A stretch of DNA of 40,186 nt from Clostridiales bacterium UBA5446 (GCA_002427465.1 DIRC01000052.1:1-40186); one strand, 5' to 3'. Counted from the stretch's first letter, positions 8,443 to 17,324 are shown. Notes: generated from the letters alone by a model not told the origin. Translations and numbers: made by a program.

Positions 8443-9182
8443 AAAGCGGTGTTTTTACCGTTCTTGAAAACCGCCGGGCGGCGGAGGACATTCATATTCT
8501 CCGCCTGGCCGGGGAGACTTCGGCCATTACCGCGCCGGGCCAGTTTGTGGAAATTGAAATCCCCGGTTTTTTCCTGCGCCGCCCATTCTCCGTCTGCTCC
8601 TGGGAGCCGGAGAGCCTTACCGTGGCCTTCCGCATCGCCGGAAAAGGCACCGTGGCCCTCTGCGGGCTGAAGCCCGGGGCGGCGCTGGACGTCCTCACCG
8701 GCCTCGGAAACGGCTTTGACACCAAAAAAAGCGGCGGCTCGCCCCTTCTGGTAGGCGGCGGAAGCGGGATTGCCCCGCTTCCGGCCCTGGCCAAAGCGCT
8801 CCGGTCGGAGGGAAAGTCCGTAACCGCCATCCTGGGCGCGGCCGGCCGGGGCGGCGTCTTTCTGGCCGGGGAGATCGCCGAAACCGGCGCGCGGGTGATC
8901 ATCGCTACGGAAGACGGCAGTCTCGGCGTCAGGGGCCTCGTCACCGACGCCATGGCCGGGATCGGCCACTCCCATGTCTACGCCTGCGGCCCGGAGCCTA
9001 TGATGAAGGCAGTGGCGGAAGCCTCTCCATCAGGAGGCCAATTTTCCTTCGAGGCGCGGATGGGCTGCGGCTTCGGCGCCTGCATGGGCTGCTCCCGAAT
9101 GATGAAAAGCGGGCCGAAGCGGATTTGCCTGGACGGCCCGGTCTTTGAAAAGGAGGACATCCTATGGCAGACCTCTCCGTAA
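8439..9182 (+). CDS. pyrK: Dihydroorotate dehydrogenase B, electron transfer subunit
   Basis: The iron-sulfur flavoprotein that passes electrons from PyrD to NAD+ in class 1B dihydroorotate dehydrogenase. The 247-aa sequence has the FAD-binding RRPFSVCS motif, a glycine-rich nucleotide loop (LVGGGSGIAPL), and four cysteines for a 2Fe-2S cluster near the C terminus (Cys210, Cys215, Cys218, Cys230, in CGFGACMGC and RICLDGPVF). The start ATG overlaps the carB-like stop in an ATGA arrangement. Its 3' end overlaps pyrD by 19 bases, matching the need for equal amounts of the two subunits. Confidence 0.95.
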   Translation: MKSGVFTVLENRRAAEDIHILRLAGETSAITAPGQFVEIEIPGFFLRRPFSVCSWEPESLTVAFRIAGKGTVALCGLKPGAALDVLTGLGNGFDTKKSGGSPLLVGGGSGIAPLPALAKALRSEGKSVTAILGAAGRGGVFLAGEIAETGARVIIATEDGSLGVRGLVTDAMAGIGHSHVYACGPEPMMKAVAEASPSGGQFSFEARMGCGFGACMGCSRMMKSGPKRICLDGPVFEKEDILWQTSP

Positions 9183-10090
9183 GCCTTGGGCGCGTCAGGC
9201 TGAAAAACCCTGTGATCCCCGCCTCCGGCTGCTTCGGATACGGGGCGGAGTTCGCGGCTCTTTACGATCTGAATCTATTGGGCGCCCTGGCGGTCAAGGG
9301 TACCACAGCCGAGCCCCGCTTCGGCAACCCTTCGCCCCGGATCGCGGAATGTCCTTCGGGTATGCTTAACGCAGTGGGCCTTCAGAACCCCGGCATCGAC
9401 GCGGTCGTCTCCGGGGAGCTGCCCCGGCTCCGGGAGACCTTCGGCGGGCCGGTCATCGCCAACATCAGCGGCTTTTCCGTGGCGGAATACGTATCCTGCT
9501 GCGAAAAACTGAACCGGACGCCCGGCGCCGACCTTATCGAGATCAACATAAGCTGCCCCAACGTCCATGGCGGCGGCATGAGCTTCGGCGCGTCCCCCCG
9601 TGCCGCGGCCCAGGTGACCCGGGCGGTGAAGTCGGTGTCGGAAAAGCCGGTGTTCGTGAAGCTCTCGCCAAACGTATCGGATATTTCAGAGATCGCAAAA
9701 GCCTGTGAAGATGCGGGGGCCGACGGCCTGACGCTCATCAACACCCTGTTGGGCATGCGCATCGATCTCAAAACCCGAAAGCCCATACTGGCAAACCTTA
9801 CCGGCGGGCTTTCCGGCCCTGCCGTCCTGCCCGTCGCCCTGCGCATGGTCTGGCAGGTCTATGAGGCTGTCCGAATCCCCATTATCGGCTGCGGCGGCGT
9901 ATCCTCGGCGGAGGATGTGATCGAGATGCTGCTGGCGGGCGCCTCGGCCGTGGAAATCGGCTCGGCGAATCTGAGGGACCCTTATGCCTGCAAAAAAATC
10001 ATCGAGGCCCTGCCGGCCGTTATGGCGCGTCTGGACATCGAAAAACTTGGAGATCTTACAGGAGGCGCACACAAATGCCATATGATGTGA
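9164..10090 (+). CDS. pyrD: Dihydroorotate dehydrogenase B, catalytic subunit
   Basis: FMN enzyme that oxidises dihydroorotate to orotate; as a class 1B enzyme it works with PyrK and NAD+. Class 1 features are the substrate/FMN segment NAVGLQNPG and the active-site loop NISCPNVHGGG with the catalytic base Cys131, followed by VKLSPNV and a C-terminal GCGGVSS phosphate-binding loop. Length is 308 aa, normal for the class. AAAAGGAGG precedes the ATG at 9164, which lies inside the end of pyrK. It overlaps pyrF by 16 bases. Confidence 0.96.
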   Translation: MADLSVSLGRVRLKNPVIPASGCFGYGAEFAALYDLNLLGALAVKGTTAEPRFGNPSPRIAECPSGMLNAVGLQNPGIDAVVSGELPRLRETFGGPVIANISGFSVAEYVSCCEKLNRTPGADLIEINISCPNVHGGGMSFGASPRAAAQVTRAVKSVSEKPVFVKLSPNVSDISEIAKACEDAGADGLTLINTLLGMRIDLKTRKPILANLTGGLSGPAVLPVALRMVWQVYEAVRIPIIGCGGVSSAEDVIEMLLAGASAVEIGSANLRDPYACKKIIEALPAVMARLDIEKLGDLTGGAHKCHMM

Positions 10091-10785
10091 TCATCGCCTG
10101 CGATTTTGGAAGCGCCGCGGAAACGCTGGCGTTCCTGAACCGCTTCGGCTCCGACCGGCCCTATGTCAAGGTGGGGATGGAACTGTATTACGCAGAGGGG
10201 CCGGCCGTCGTCCGGGCGCTTAAGGCCCGCGGTCACCGTGTATTTCTGGACTTGAAGCTGCACGACATTCCCAACACCGTGAAAAAAACCATGGCCGTCC
10301 TCTCGGCCCTGGACGCGGATATGGTGAACCTCCACGCCGCCGGCTCCCGGGCCATGATGGAGGCGGCTCTGGAGGGGCTGACCCGCCCCGACGGCGCCCG
10401 GCCCAGGCTCATCGCCGTCACGATGCTGACCTCGATTTCCGAGTCGGCCATGAACCGGGAGCTGGGCATCGGCGGCAGGCTTTCCGACACGGTGATGCAT
10501 TACGCGGAAAACGCCCGGTCCGCCGGGCTGGACGGGGTGGTCTGCTCGCCTCTGGAAGCCGGGGACGTACATGCCGCCTGCGGCCCCGGGTTTCTGACCG
10601 TTACGCCGGGCATCCGCTTTGCGGACCGGGACGCGGGGGACCAGGTCCGGATCACCACCCCGGCCGCGGCCGGAGCGCTGGGCGCGGATTACATTGTCGT
10701 CGGCCGGCCGATCACCGCAGCCGCCGACCCCCGGGCGGCCTATCGCCGATGCCTGGAGGAATTTATGGGAGGTGCGCAGATATGA
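10075..10785 (+). CDS. pyrF: Orotidine 5'-phosphate decarboxylase
   Basis: Catalyses the last step to UMP, decarboxylation of OMP. The 236-aa TIM-barrel protein carries the signature DLKLHDIPNTV, giving the catalytic Asp59, Lys61 and Asp64, and a VTPGIRF phosphate-binding loop with VVGRPIT near the end, typical of the short bacterial (type 1) enzyme. The start ATG follows ACAGGAGGC inside the 3' end of pyrD; its stop overlaps the pyrE start (ATGA). Confidence 0.96.
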   Translation: MPYDVIIACDFGSAAETLAFLNRFGSDRPYVKVGMELYYAEGPAVVRALKARGHRVFLDLKLHDIPNTVKKTMAVLSALDADMVNLHAAGSRAMMEAALEGLTRPDGARPRLIAVTMLTSISESAMNRELGIGGRLSDTVMHYAENARSAGLDGVVCSPLEAGDVHAACGPGFLTVTPGIRFADRDAGDQVRITTPAAAGALGADYIVVGRPITAAADPRAAYRRCLEEFMGGAQI

Positions 10786-11432
10786 ATGACAGGAAAGACG
10801 CCATCGCCCGCGGCCTATTGAAGCTTCGCGCCGTATTTTTCCGGCCGGACGAGCCTTTTATCTGGGCCAGCGGGATCAAAAGTCCCGTCTACTGCGACAA
10901 CCGCCTTACCCTTTCGGACGTTTCTGTCCGCGCCGACGTGGAAAACGGCCTGGCGGAGCTGATCCGCCTGCACTTTCCCGGGGCCGAGGCCCTTTTCGGC
11001 ACCAGCACCGCCGGGATTGCCCACGCGGCGATCACTGCCCACCTACTGGGCCTGCCCATGGGTTATGTCCGCTCCGGCGCGAAGGGCCACGGCCGGCAAA
11101 ACCGCATCGAGGGGCGGCTGGAGCCCGGCGCGGCGGTTGTAGTGGTAGAGGATCTGATCTCCACCGGCGGCAGCGTCCTGGAGGTGGTGGAAGCCCTGCG
11201 GGAAGCGGGCGCCCGGGTGCTGGGCGTGGTCTGCATCTTCACCTACGGCATGAAAAAGGGCCTGGAGCGTCTGGATCGGGCCGGCGTCCGGGCCGTGCCG
11301 CTGACGGATTTCGATACGGTGGCCAGAGTCGCCGCCCAAGAGGGGTATATCCCGCCCGAGGATGTGAAGCGGCTTCTGGCCTTCCGGGACAACCCCTCGG
11401 ATGAAAGCTGGATAACGGAGGACAGGCAATGA
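10782..11432 (+). CDS. pyrE: Orotate phosphoribosyltransferase
   Basis: Joins orotate and PRPP to give OMP. The 216-aa protein has the PRPP-binding motif [13 protein letters not shown] at about residues 119-131 and the [16 protein letters not shown] segment usual at the N terminus. An open frame extends upstream to 10749, but the ATG at 10782 is chosen because GGGAGGTG lies eight bases before it and it overlaps the pyrF stop in ATGA fashion. Its own stop overlaps pyrB in the same way. Confidence 0.95.
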   Translation: MNDRKDAIARGLLKLRAVFFRPDEPFIWASGIKSPVYCDNRLTLSDVSVRADVENGLAELIRLHFPGAEALFGTSTAGIAHAAITAHLLGLPMGYVRSGAKGHGRQNRIEGRLEPGAAVVVVEDLISTGGSVLEVVEALREAGARVLGVVCIFTYGMKKGLERLDRAGVRAVPLTDFDTVARVAAQEGYIPPEDVKRLLAFRDNPSDESWITEDRQ

Positions 11433-12343
11433 AAGGCTTAAACGACATCACGGAACTGACCACCCGGGAGATTGACGAGCTGATCGAAAAGGCGGAGGAC
11501 ATTGTAAGCCGCCCGGAGGCTTATGCGCAGAAATGCCGGGGAAAAAAGATCGCCACGCTGTTTTACGAGCCTTCCACACGCACGCGGCTCTCCTTTGAAT
11601 CCGCCATGCTGGATCTGGGCGGCAGCGTCATCGGCTTTTCCGAGGCCCAGAGCAGCTCTGCCTCCAAGGGGGAGAGCGTATCGGACACCGCCCGCACCGC
11701 CGGCTGCTTCGCGGACATCATCGCCATCCGCCACCCAAAAGAGGGCGCGCCCTATGTGGCCGCCAAAAGCGCCGGCGTGCCGGTGATCAACGCCGGAGAC
11801 GGCGGCCGGAGCCATCCCACACAAACGCTGACGGACCTTTTGACCATCAAACTGGAAAAAGGCCGTCTGGACGGCATGACCGTGGGCTGCTGCGGCGACC
11901 TGAAATTCGGCAGGACGGTGCACTCCCTCATCGGGGCCATGGCCAGGTACCCGGGCGTTCGCTTTATCCTCATCTCCCCGGAGGAGCTGATGGTGCCGGA
12001 GCATGTCCGCACCGATATCCTCCTGCGGGGCGGCGTGGACTTCCGGGAGACCGAGTCCCTGAATGAGGCCATTCCCGAGCTGGACATCCTCTATATGACC
12101 CGCGTTCAGCGGGAGCGGTTTTTCAACGAGCCGGACTATCTCCGCCTGAGGGACAGCTACATCCTGACGCCGGAAAAGCTCCTGCCGGCAAAGGCCGACC
12201 TGTCCGTCCTCCATCCCCTGCCCCGGGTGAACGAAATCTCCACCGCCGTGGATAATGACCCGCGCGCCTGTTACTTCAAGCAGGTCCGGTACGGCAAATT
12301 CATACGCATGGCCCTGATCCTCAAGCTGCTGGGTATAGACTGA
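11429..12343 (+). CDS. pyrB: Aspartate carbamoyltransferase, catalytic chain
   Basis: Condenses carbamoyl phosphate with aspartate, the committed step of pyrimidine synthesis. The 304-aa sequence shows the carbamoyl-phosphate motif [12 protein letters not shown] (Ser49-Arg53), the mobile SASKGES loop, the [10 protein letters not shown] segment and HPLPRVNEI near the C terminus. With PyrI encoded next door it should form an allosterically regulated holoenzyme. The gene overlaps pyrE by four bases. Confidence 0.97.
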   Translation: MKGLNDITELTTREIDELIEKAEDIVSRPEAYAQKCRGKKIATLFYEPSTRTRLSFESAMLDLGGSVIGFSEAQSSSASKGESVSDTARTAGCFADIIAIRHPKEGAPYVAAKSAGVPVINAGDGGRSHPTQTLTDLLTIKLEKGRLDGMTVGCCGDLKFGRTVHSLIGAMARYPGVRFILISPEELMVPEHVRTDILLRGGVDFRETESLNEAIPELDILYMTRVQRERFFNEPDYLRLRDSYILTPEKLLPAKADLSVLHPLPRVNEISTAVDNDPRACYFKQVRYGKFIRMALILKLLGID

Positions 12344-12363
12344 CGGAAAGGCGGAAAGGGAAA

Positions 12364-12783
12364 ATGATCATCGGCACCATCATCAACGGCATCGTCATCG
12401 ACCACATCCCCGCCGGCCGGGGCATGGCCATTTACGGCTACCTTCGGCTGGACGAACTGGAATGTGAAGTTGCGCTCATTAAAAATGCCGCCAGTAAGAA
12501 ATACGGAAAAAAGGATATCATAAAGATCAACGGGATCCTCTGCCTGGATTTTGACATCCTGGGCTATTGGGACCCGTGCATCACCGTGAATATCATCAGC
12601 GGCGGCATCCGCGTAAAAAAACTGCACCCGTCTCTGCCGGAGACGATCACGGACATGATCTTCTGCAAAAACCCCCGCTGCATCACCTCCACCGAACAGG
12701 AGCTGCCCCATGTTTTCCGCCTTTCCGACCGGGAAAACGGCGTCTACCGCTGCATTTACTGCGGAACCCGCGCCGAGCGGTAG
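12364..12783 (+). CDS. pyrI: Aspartate carbamoyltransferase, regulatory chain
   Basis: Nucleotide-binding regulatory subunit of aspartate carbamoyltransferase, 139 aa, a little shorter than the E. coli chain. The C-terminal zinc site is complete: Cys101, Cys106, Cys130 and Cys133, with exactly the spacing of the E. coli protein (CKNPRC and CIYC). The N-terminal part carries the allosteric domain. It begins 20 bases after pyrB behind a purine-rich stretch (GGAAAGGCGGAAAGGG). It is the last pyr gene; I see no convincing terminator in bases 12784-12876, so some transcription may run on into the purine leader. Confidence 0.94.
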   Translation: MIIGTIINGIVIDHIPAGRGMAIYGYLRLDELECEVALIKNAASKKYGKKDIIKINGILCLDFDILGYWDPCITVNIISGGIRVKKLHPSLPETITDMIFCKNPRCITSTEQELPHVFRLSDRENGVYRCIYCGTRAER

Positions 12784-12910
12784 GCCTCTTTGCGCCAATT
12801 GCGGAAAAAAGCAAGAAAAGCGCGATTTTCCACCCCGTGATTCATACGATATGCCTTATTGCTTATCCTGCCGGGTTATGATAGATTGTGGTTGAATTCA
12901 AAGGCCTTTG

Positions 12911-12992
12911 CAACTGACGGATCTGTGGAGTACCACATGGGAGCAAATCAGCCTGTAACAGAAAGCTTCGGCTTTTGTCGACCGTCTGGGCA
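12911..12992 (+). ncRNA. ZTP (pfl-type) riboswitch aptamer
   Basis: The leader of the purine operon folds like the pfl motif that senses ZTP/ZMP. P1 pairs CTGA (12914-12917) with TCAG (12948-12951). P2 pairs GTGG (12925-12928) with CCAC (12933-12936) and is followed by GGGAGC (12939-12944). After a UUCG-capped linker hairpin comes the hallmark ACCGTCTGGGCA (12981-12992), close to the consensus CCGCCUGGGCA. Rising ZMP/ZTP marks a lack of 10-formyl-tetrahydrofolate, which fits an operon that also encodes fhs. A possible -10 (TATGAT, 12877-12882, no good -35) and a palindrome CAAAGGCCTTTG (12899-12910) lie just upstream. Confidence 0.85.
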
Positions 12993-13036
12993 GTCCTATC
13001 CGACAGGGATAGGACTGCCCGTTTTCGTTTTTATTT
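12988..13036 (+). terminator. Riboswitch-controlled intrinsic terminator before purE
   Basis: A perfect 14-bp stem, 12988-13001 with 13007-13020 and a five-base loop, is followed by a T-rich tract. The left arm begins with GGGCA, which is also the conserved 3' end of the ZTP aptamer, so aptamer and terminator compete for the same bases. Ligand binding should therefore turn the purine operon on. Confidence 0.88.
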
Positions 13037-13051
13037 TCATGGAGGTGCCAT

Positions 13052-13546
13052 TTGAAAAAGGTTGCGGTAATCATGGGCAGCGACAGCGATCTGCCCGTTG
13101 TGGAAAAAGCGCTGGATACTCTGGGCCGGCTGGGCATTCCCTTCGAAGTGCATGTCTATTCGGCCCACAGAACGCCGGAGCAGTCCAGGATTTTCGCCCG
13201 GGAGGCGAGGCAGCGCGGCTTCGGGGCGATCATTGCGGCCGCCGGCAAGGCGGCGCATCTGGCCGGGGCGCTGGCGGCCAACACCACCCTGCCCGTCATC
13301 GGCATCCCCATAAAATCAAACGCCCTGGACGGCCTTGACGCCCTGCTCTCCACCGTCCAGATGCCCGCCGGAATACCGGTGGCCACCGTCGCGATAGACG
13401 GAGCGGTCAATGCCGCTCTGCTTGCCGCCCAGGTTCTGGCCGTGGAGGACGACGGCCTGGCCCGCGCCCTGGCGGCCATGCGGGATGCGGACACCGAGGC
13501 GACCCTGAAGAAAAATTCGACGATATCGGCGAAATACAATAACTGA
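13052..13546 (+). CDS. purE: N5-carboxyaminoimidazole ribonucleotide mutase (PurE)
   Basis: Converts N5-CAIR to CAIR (class I PurE) in purine synthesis; class II enzymes act directly on AIR and CO2. The 164-aa protein shows MGSDSDLP for phosphate binding and the SAHRTPE loop with the catalytic His39. A TTG start at 13052 is chosen because GGAGGTG (13041-13047) is correctly spaced and the N terminus matches the family. It is the first gene behind the ZTP riboswitch. No purK is seen next to it. Confidence 0.94.
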   Translation: MKKVAVIMGSDSDLPVVEKALDTLGRLGIPFEVHVYSAHRTPEQSRIFAREARQRGFGAIIAAAGKAAHLAGALAANTTLPVIGIPIKSNALDGLDALLSTVQMPAGIPVATVAIDGAVNAALLAAQVLAVEDDGLARALAAMRDADTEATLKKNSTISAKYNN

Positions 13547-13558
13547 CGAGGTGCGATC

Positions 13559-13636
13559 ATGGAAAAAACCGTTCGGCTCTATAAGAGAAAATCCAAAAAA
13601 GCCATGGGCAGCCTGCCGGAGGTTGAGCGCCTATGA
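13559..13636 (+). CDS. 25-codon ORF between purE and purF, possible coupling peptide
   Basis: A short frame begins with ATG at 13559, five bases after a GAGGTG ribosome binding site (13548-13553) and 12 bases after the purE stop. Its TGA (13634-13636) overlaps the purF start as ATGA. The product would be a basic peptide starting MEKTVRLYKRKSKK and ending PEVERL. The tidy spacing on both sides is what a translated gene in this operon looks like. The purF ribosome binding site (GGAGG, 13618-13622) lies inside it, so translation of the peptide may modulate purF. I recognise no family. Confidence 0.5.
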   Translation: MEKTVRLYKRKSKKAMGSLPEVERL

Positions 13637-15081
13637 GCAGTCTTCGCGAGGAATGCGGCGTCTTCGGCGTTTTCTCCCACGGCACACAGGACGTGGCGGG
13701 AACTGTTTATTTCGGGCTGTTCGCCCTTCAGCACCGGGGACAGGAAAGCTGCGGCATCGCCGTCAACGACGACGGGATTTTTACCGCCTATAAGGACGTG
13801 GGCCTGGTGAACGACGTGTTCACACCGGGTGTGATGGCGTCTCTCGGCCGTGGCAACATGGCCATCGGCCACTGCCGTTACGGCACAACGGGCAGCAACG
13901 ACAGGGCAAACGCCCAGCCGCTGGTGGTAAACCACATTAAAGGCCGGATGGCCCTGGCGCACAACGGCAACCTGGTGAACTCCTCCGAGCTTCGGGAGGC
14001 CCTGGAGCTGGAGGGCAGCATCTTCCACACCACAACGGACAGCGAGGTCATTTCGTATATCATCACCAAGGAACGTCTCTCGGCCACGTCCATAGAGGAT
14101 GCCGTAAGCCGGGCCATGCACCGGCTCAAGGGCGCGTATTCCCTGATCGTGATGTCTCCCTCCAAGCTCATCGCCGCCCGGGACGAGCACGGCTTCCGCC
14201 CCCTCTGCTACGGCAAAACTCCTGAGGGCGATTATATCATCGCCTCGGAAAGCTGCGCGCTGACCGCCGTGGGCGCGGAGCTGGAGCGGGATCTGCTCCC
14301 CGGCGAGATTCTGGTTTTCGATAAAAACGGCGTCCGATCCATCCGGGACCACTGCGGCAAAACCGAGTCCAGCTTCTGCGTATTCGAATACATCTACTTC
14401 GCCCGGCCGGATTCGGTGATCGAGGGGTGCAGCGTCCACGAAGCGCGCCTGCGCGCCGGGGCCTTTCTCGCCCTTGAGCACCCGGTTCAGGCGGACGTGG
14501 TGGTTGGCGTGCCGGACTCCGGGATTGACGCGGCCATCGGCTTTTCCCGGCAAAGCGGCATCCCCTACGGCGTGGGGCTCATCAAGAACAAATATATCGG
14601 CAGAACCTTCATCGCCCCCGGCGGGGAAGCCCGGGCGGATATGATCCGCATCAAGCTGAACCCCGTGGCCGAAACCGTGGCGGGCAAGCGCGTCGTCCTC
14701 ATCGATGATTCCATCGTCCGCGGCAGCACCAGCGGGCGCATCGTCCGGCTGCTGCGCGAGGCCGGGGCGAAGGAAATCCACCTGCGCATATCCGCGCCCC
14801 CCTTCCTGAACCCCTGTTATTACGGCACGGATATCGATAGCCGGGACAATCTGATTGCCTGCCGCCTATCCGCGGATGAAATCTGCCGGGAGCTAGGCGC
14901 CGATTCCCTGGGCTACCTGAGCGTCGACAACGTGACCAAGCTTACGAATAACCATTGTGACAAAGGCTTTTGCACCGCCTGCTTCAGCGGGGAATACCCC
15001 ACGGAAATCCCCGGGCAGGCAAACAAGTCCAGATTCGAGCGAAAAATCAGCGAGGGCGAGATCGCCCATGGAAAGGAGTAA
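13633..15081 (+). CDS. purF: Amidophosphoribosyltransferase
   Basis: First committed enzyme of purine synthesis: PRPP plus glutamine gives phosphoribosylamine. The 482-aa protein is the Bacillus-type enzyme with a short propeptide; Cys8 of REECGVFGV should become the N-terminal nucleophile. Iron-sulfur ligands are present (Cys249 in SFCVFEYIYF, Cys395 in NPCYYGTDI, Cys447 and Cys450 in GFCTACFSGEYP), making it an oxygen-sensitive 4Fe-4S enzyme. The PRPP motif VVLIDDSIVRGST spans about residues 354-366. It is followed by purM after five bases. Confidence 0.96.
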   Translation: MSSLREECGVFGVFSHGTQDVAGTVYFGLFALQHRGQESCGIAVNDDGIFTAYKDVGLVNDVFTPGVMASLGRGNMAIGHCRYGTTGSNDRANAQPLVVNHIKGRMALAHNGNLVNSSELREALELEGSIFHTTTDSEVISYIITKERLSATSIEDAVSRAMHRLKGAYSLIVMSPSKLIAARDEHGFRPLCYGKTPEGDYIIASESCALTAVGAELERDLLPGEILVFDKNGVRSIRDHCGKTESSFCVFEYIYFARPDSVIEGCSVHEARLRAGAFLALEHPVQADVVVGVPDSGIDAAIGFSRQSGIPYGVGLIKNKYIGRTFIAPGGEARADMIRIKLNPVAETVAGKRVVLIDDSIVRGSTSGRIVRLLREAGAKEIHLRISAPPFLNPCYYGTDIDSRDNLIACRLSADEICRELGADSLGYLSVDNVTKLTNNHCDKGFCTACFSGEYPTEIPGQANKSRFERKISEGEIAHGKE

Positions 15082-15086
15082 GGGCC

Positions 15087-16127
15087 ATGAGCGATTCCCG
15101 TTCGGACAGCTACGCGGCCGCCGGCGTTGACATCACCGCCGGTTACAGGGCCGTGTCCCTCATGAAAAGCCATATCGCGAAAACCATGACTGCCGGGGTC
15201 ATCTCCGATATCGGCGGCTTCGGCGGGCTTTTTGAGCCCGATCTCACCGGCATCAAAAAGCCCGTGCTGGTCTCCGGAACCGACGGCGTGGGTACAAAGC
15301 TCCGTCTGGCCTTTTTGACGAACAGGCACGATACCGTCGGAATCGACTGCGTGGCCATGTGCGTAAACGACATTATCTGCTGCGGCGCAAAGCCCCTGTT
15401 CTTCCTGGACTATATCGCCTGCGGCAAAAATGTCCCCGAGAAAATTGCCGACGTGGTCTCCGGCGTGGCCCGGGGCTGCGTCCAGGCGGGGGCGGCCCTT
15501 ATCGGCGGCGAAACCGCCGAAATGCCCGGCTTTTATCCTCCGGACGAATACGATCTGGCGGGCTTTTCCGTCGGCATCGTCGATAAAGAGAAGATTGTGG
15601 ACAACAGCGCCATGAGCCCGGGGGACGTGATTTTGGCCCTGCCCTCCTCCGGCGTGCATTCCAATGGCTTTTCCCTGGTCCGCCGTGTGTTTGGCGTGGA
15701 AACCGCCGACCTTTCCGCTCCCGTGGCGGAGCTGGGCGGCGCGTCCCTGGGCGAGACTCTGCTGACGCCCACGAAAATTTACGTACGCCCCATCCTGGGG
15801 CTTTTGGAGAAAGTGCGCGTCAAGGGCATCAGCCATATCACCGGAGGCGGCTTTTTCGAGAATATTCCCCGCTGCATCCCCGAGGGCCTGGGCGCGAAAA
15901 TCGAAAAGGCCGCGGTCAGTACGCCCCCCATCTTCCACCTGATCGCAAAGACCGGGCATATCCCGGAACGGGACATGTGGAACACTTTCAATATGGGCTG
16001 CGGCATGAGCGTCGTGGTGGCGAGGGAGGACGCGGACAAAGCCCTTGCCTGTCTTGCCGATGACGGCGAGGACGCGTATGTCATGGGCGAAATCACAGCT
16101 TCGGACGAGAGGGTTCTCCTATGGTGA
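15087..16127 (+). CDS. purM: Phosphoribosylformylglycinamidine cyclo-ligase (AIR synthetase)
   Basis: ATP-dependent ring closure of FGAM to AIR. The 346-aa protein has the PurM motifs SGTDGVGTKLRLA, a GGETAEMPGFY loop and HITGGGFFENIPR. The open frame extends upstream to 14970 inside purF, but ATG 15087 is chosen because AAAGGAG lies just before it and its N terminus matches the family (YAAAGVDITAG). It overlaps the following channel gene by seven bases. Confidence 0.95.
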   Translation: MSDSRSDSYAAAGVDITAGYRAVSLMKSHIAKTMTAGVISDIGGFGGLFEPDLTGIKKPVLVSGTDGVGTKLRLAFLTNRHDTVGIDCVAMCVNDIICCGAKPLFFLDYIACGKNVPEKIADVVSGVARGCVQAGAALIGGETAEMPGFYPPDEYDLAGFSVGIVDKEKIVDNSAMSPGDVILALPSSGVHSNGFSLVRRVFGVETADLSAPVAELGGASLGETLLTPTKIYVRPILGLLEKVRVKGISHITGGGFFENIPRCIPEGLGAKIEKAAVSTPPIFHLIAKTGHIPERDMWNTFNMGCGMSVVVAREDADKALACLADDGEDAYVMGEITASDERVLLW

Positions 16128-16738
16128 GCAGGCATCTGGCCTCCGGCGTCGCGGCGGGCGTCCTGATCGGAATCGGCGGCGCGGCCTATCTGGCCTGCGA
16201 CAGCCGGTATGCGGGAGCGGCGCTGTTCACCGTGGGGCTTCTTTCCGTCTGCCTTTTGGGCCTTTCCCTATTTACGGGCAAGGTGGGCTTCATTGTCCCT
16301 GACCACAGAAAGGAAAGCGTCCGCGCCCTGCTCCTGTGCCTTCCCGGCAACCTGATCGGGGCCGCGGCCACCGGCCTTGCCATTTCCGCCGCAACCCCCG
16401 CCAGGGGGGAGAAGGCGCTGGAAATCTGCGCCGCCAAGCTGGCCCTCCCCTTTATGCCGGCTTTCATTCTGGCCGTGTTCTGCGGCGTCCTCATGTATCT
16501 CGCGGTAGCGATATACCGCGAAAAGGAAAGCCTTCTGGGCGTCCTGTTCGCCGTCCCCGCGTTCATTCTCTCGGGCTTTGAGCATTCTGTGGCGGATATG
16601 TTTTATTTTGCCGCCGCAGGCATCGTGAGCGGGCGCGCTTTTCTCTTTATTTTAGTTGTTTTGCTGGGCAACGCCGCAGGCGGAATGCTCCTGCCCGCTC
16701 TGCGGATTCTGGCGGCGGAGGTCAGGCAGAATGCGTAA
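16121..16738 (+). CDS. Formate/nitrite transporter (FNT) family channel
   Basis: A 205-aa inner-membrane protein with about six helices and FNT family signatures: a glycine-rich first helix (GVLIGIGG), LFTGKVGF at the first pore loop, GNLIGA, AAKLALPFMPAF, CGVLMYLAV, and SGFEHSVADMFYF with the conserved pore histidine (His155). It is shorter than FocA (about 285 aa), lacking long termini. The family moves formate, nitrite or other small anions; formate is most likely here because the gene is buried between purM and purN, overlapping both (by 7 and 8 bases), in an operon that ends in fhs. The substrate is inferred from context. Confidence 0.82.
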   Translation: MVSRHLASGVAAGVLIGIGGAAYLACDSRYAGAALFTVGLLSVCLLGLSLFTGKVGFIVPDHRKESVRALLLCLPGNLIGAAATGLAISAATPARGEKALEICAAKLALPFMPAFILAVFCGVLMYLAVAIYREKESLLGVLFAVPAFILSGFEHSVADMFYFAAAGIVSGRAFLFILVVLLGNAAGGMLLPALRILAAEVRQNA

Positions 16739-17324
16739 AATCAAAATCGCCGTCCTGGTTTCCGGCGGCGGAACCAACCTTCAGGCCCTTATAGACGCCC
16801 AGGCGGACGGCAGTCTGACCAGCGGAGAGATTGTCCTGGTTGTCTCGAACCGGATGGATGCCTATGCCCTGGAGCGGGCGGCCCGGGCGGGCATCCCGGC
16901 CCTGCACCTGGAAAGCGACCGCTTTGAGGCGCGGCTGGGCGGACTGTTGGAGGCCCGCGGCGTGGAGCTGATCGTGCTGGCGGGTTTTTTGAAAATCCTC
17001 AGCCCCGTCTTTACGGGCCGGTGGGCCGGGCGGATCATCAATGTCCATCCCGCCCTGATCCCCGCCTTCTGCGGCAAAGGGTACTATGGCCTGCGCATCC
17101 ACGAGGCAGCCCTGGCCAGGGGCGTTAAAGTGACCGGCGCCACCGTTCATTTTGTCAACGAAATTCCCGACGGCGGCGAAATCATTCTGCAAAAGCCCGT
17201 TGCCGTACTGCCGGGCGATACGCCGGAAACCCTTCAGGAACGGGTCATGCGCCAAGCGGAATGGGAGATCCTGCCGGAGGCCGCCGAACTGGTCTCGAAA
17301 AAACTGCTGGAGGAATCAAGATGA
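16731..17324 (+). CDS. purN: Phosphoribosylglycinamide formyltransferase
   Basis: Transfers a formyl group from 10-formyl-tetrahydrofolate to GAR. The 197-aa protein has SGGGTNLQAL at the N terminus and the catalytic trio Asn104, His106 and Asp147 (NVHPALIPAF and NEIPDGG). The ATG at 16731 is chosen over an upstream in-frame reading (16656) because GGAGGTCAGG precedes it and it begins with the family's usual MRKIKIAVLVSGGG. It overlaps the FNT gene by eight bases and the PurO gene by four (ATGA). Confidence 0.95.
   Translation: MRKIKIAVLVSGGGTNLQALIDAQADGSLTSGEIVLVVSNRMDAYALERAARAGIPALHLESDRFEARLGGLLEARGVELIVLAGFLKILSPVFTGRWAGRIINVHPALIPAFCGKGYYGLRIHEAALARGVKVTGATVHFVNEIPDGGEIILQKPVAVLPGDTPETLQERVMRQAEWEILPEAAELVSKKLLEESR

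Noticed and set aside
12859..13338. Plus-strand frame of 159 codons overlapping the purine leader and purE
   Set aside because: It runs through the riboswitch and terminator and then out of frame through purE.
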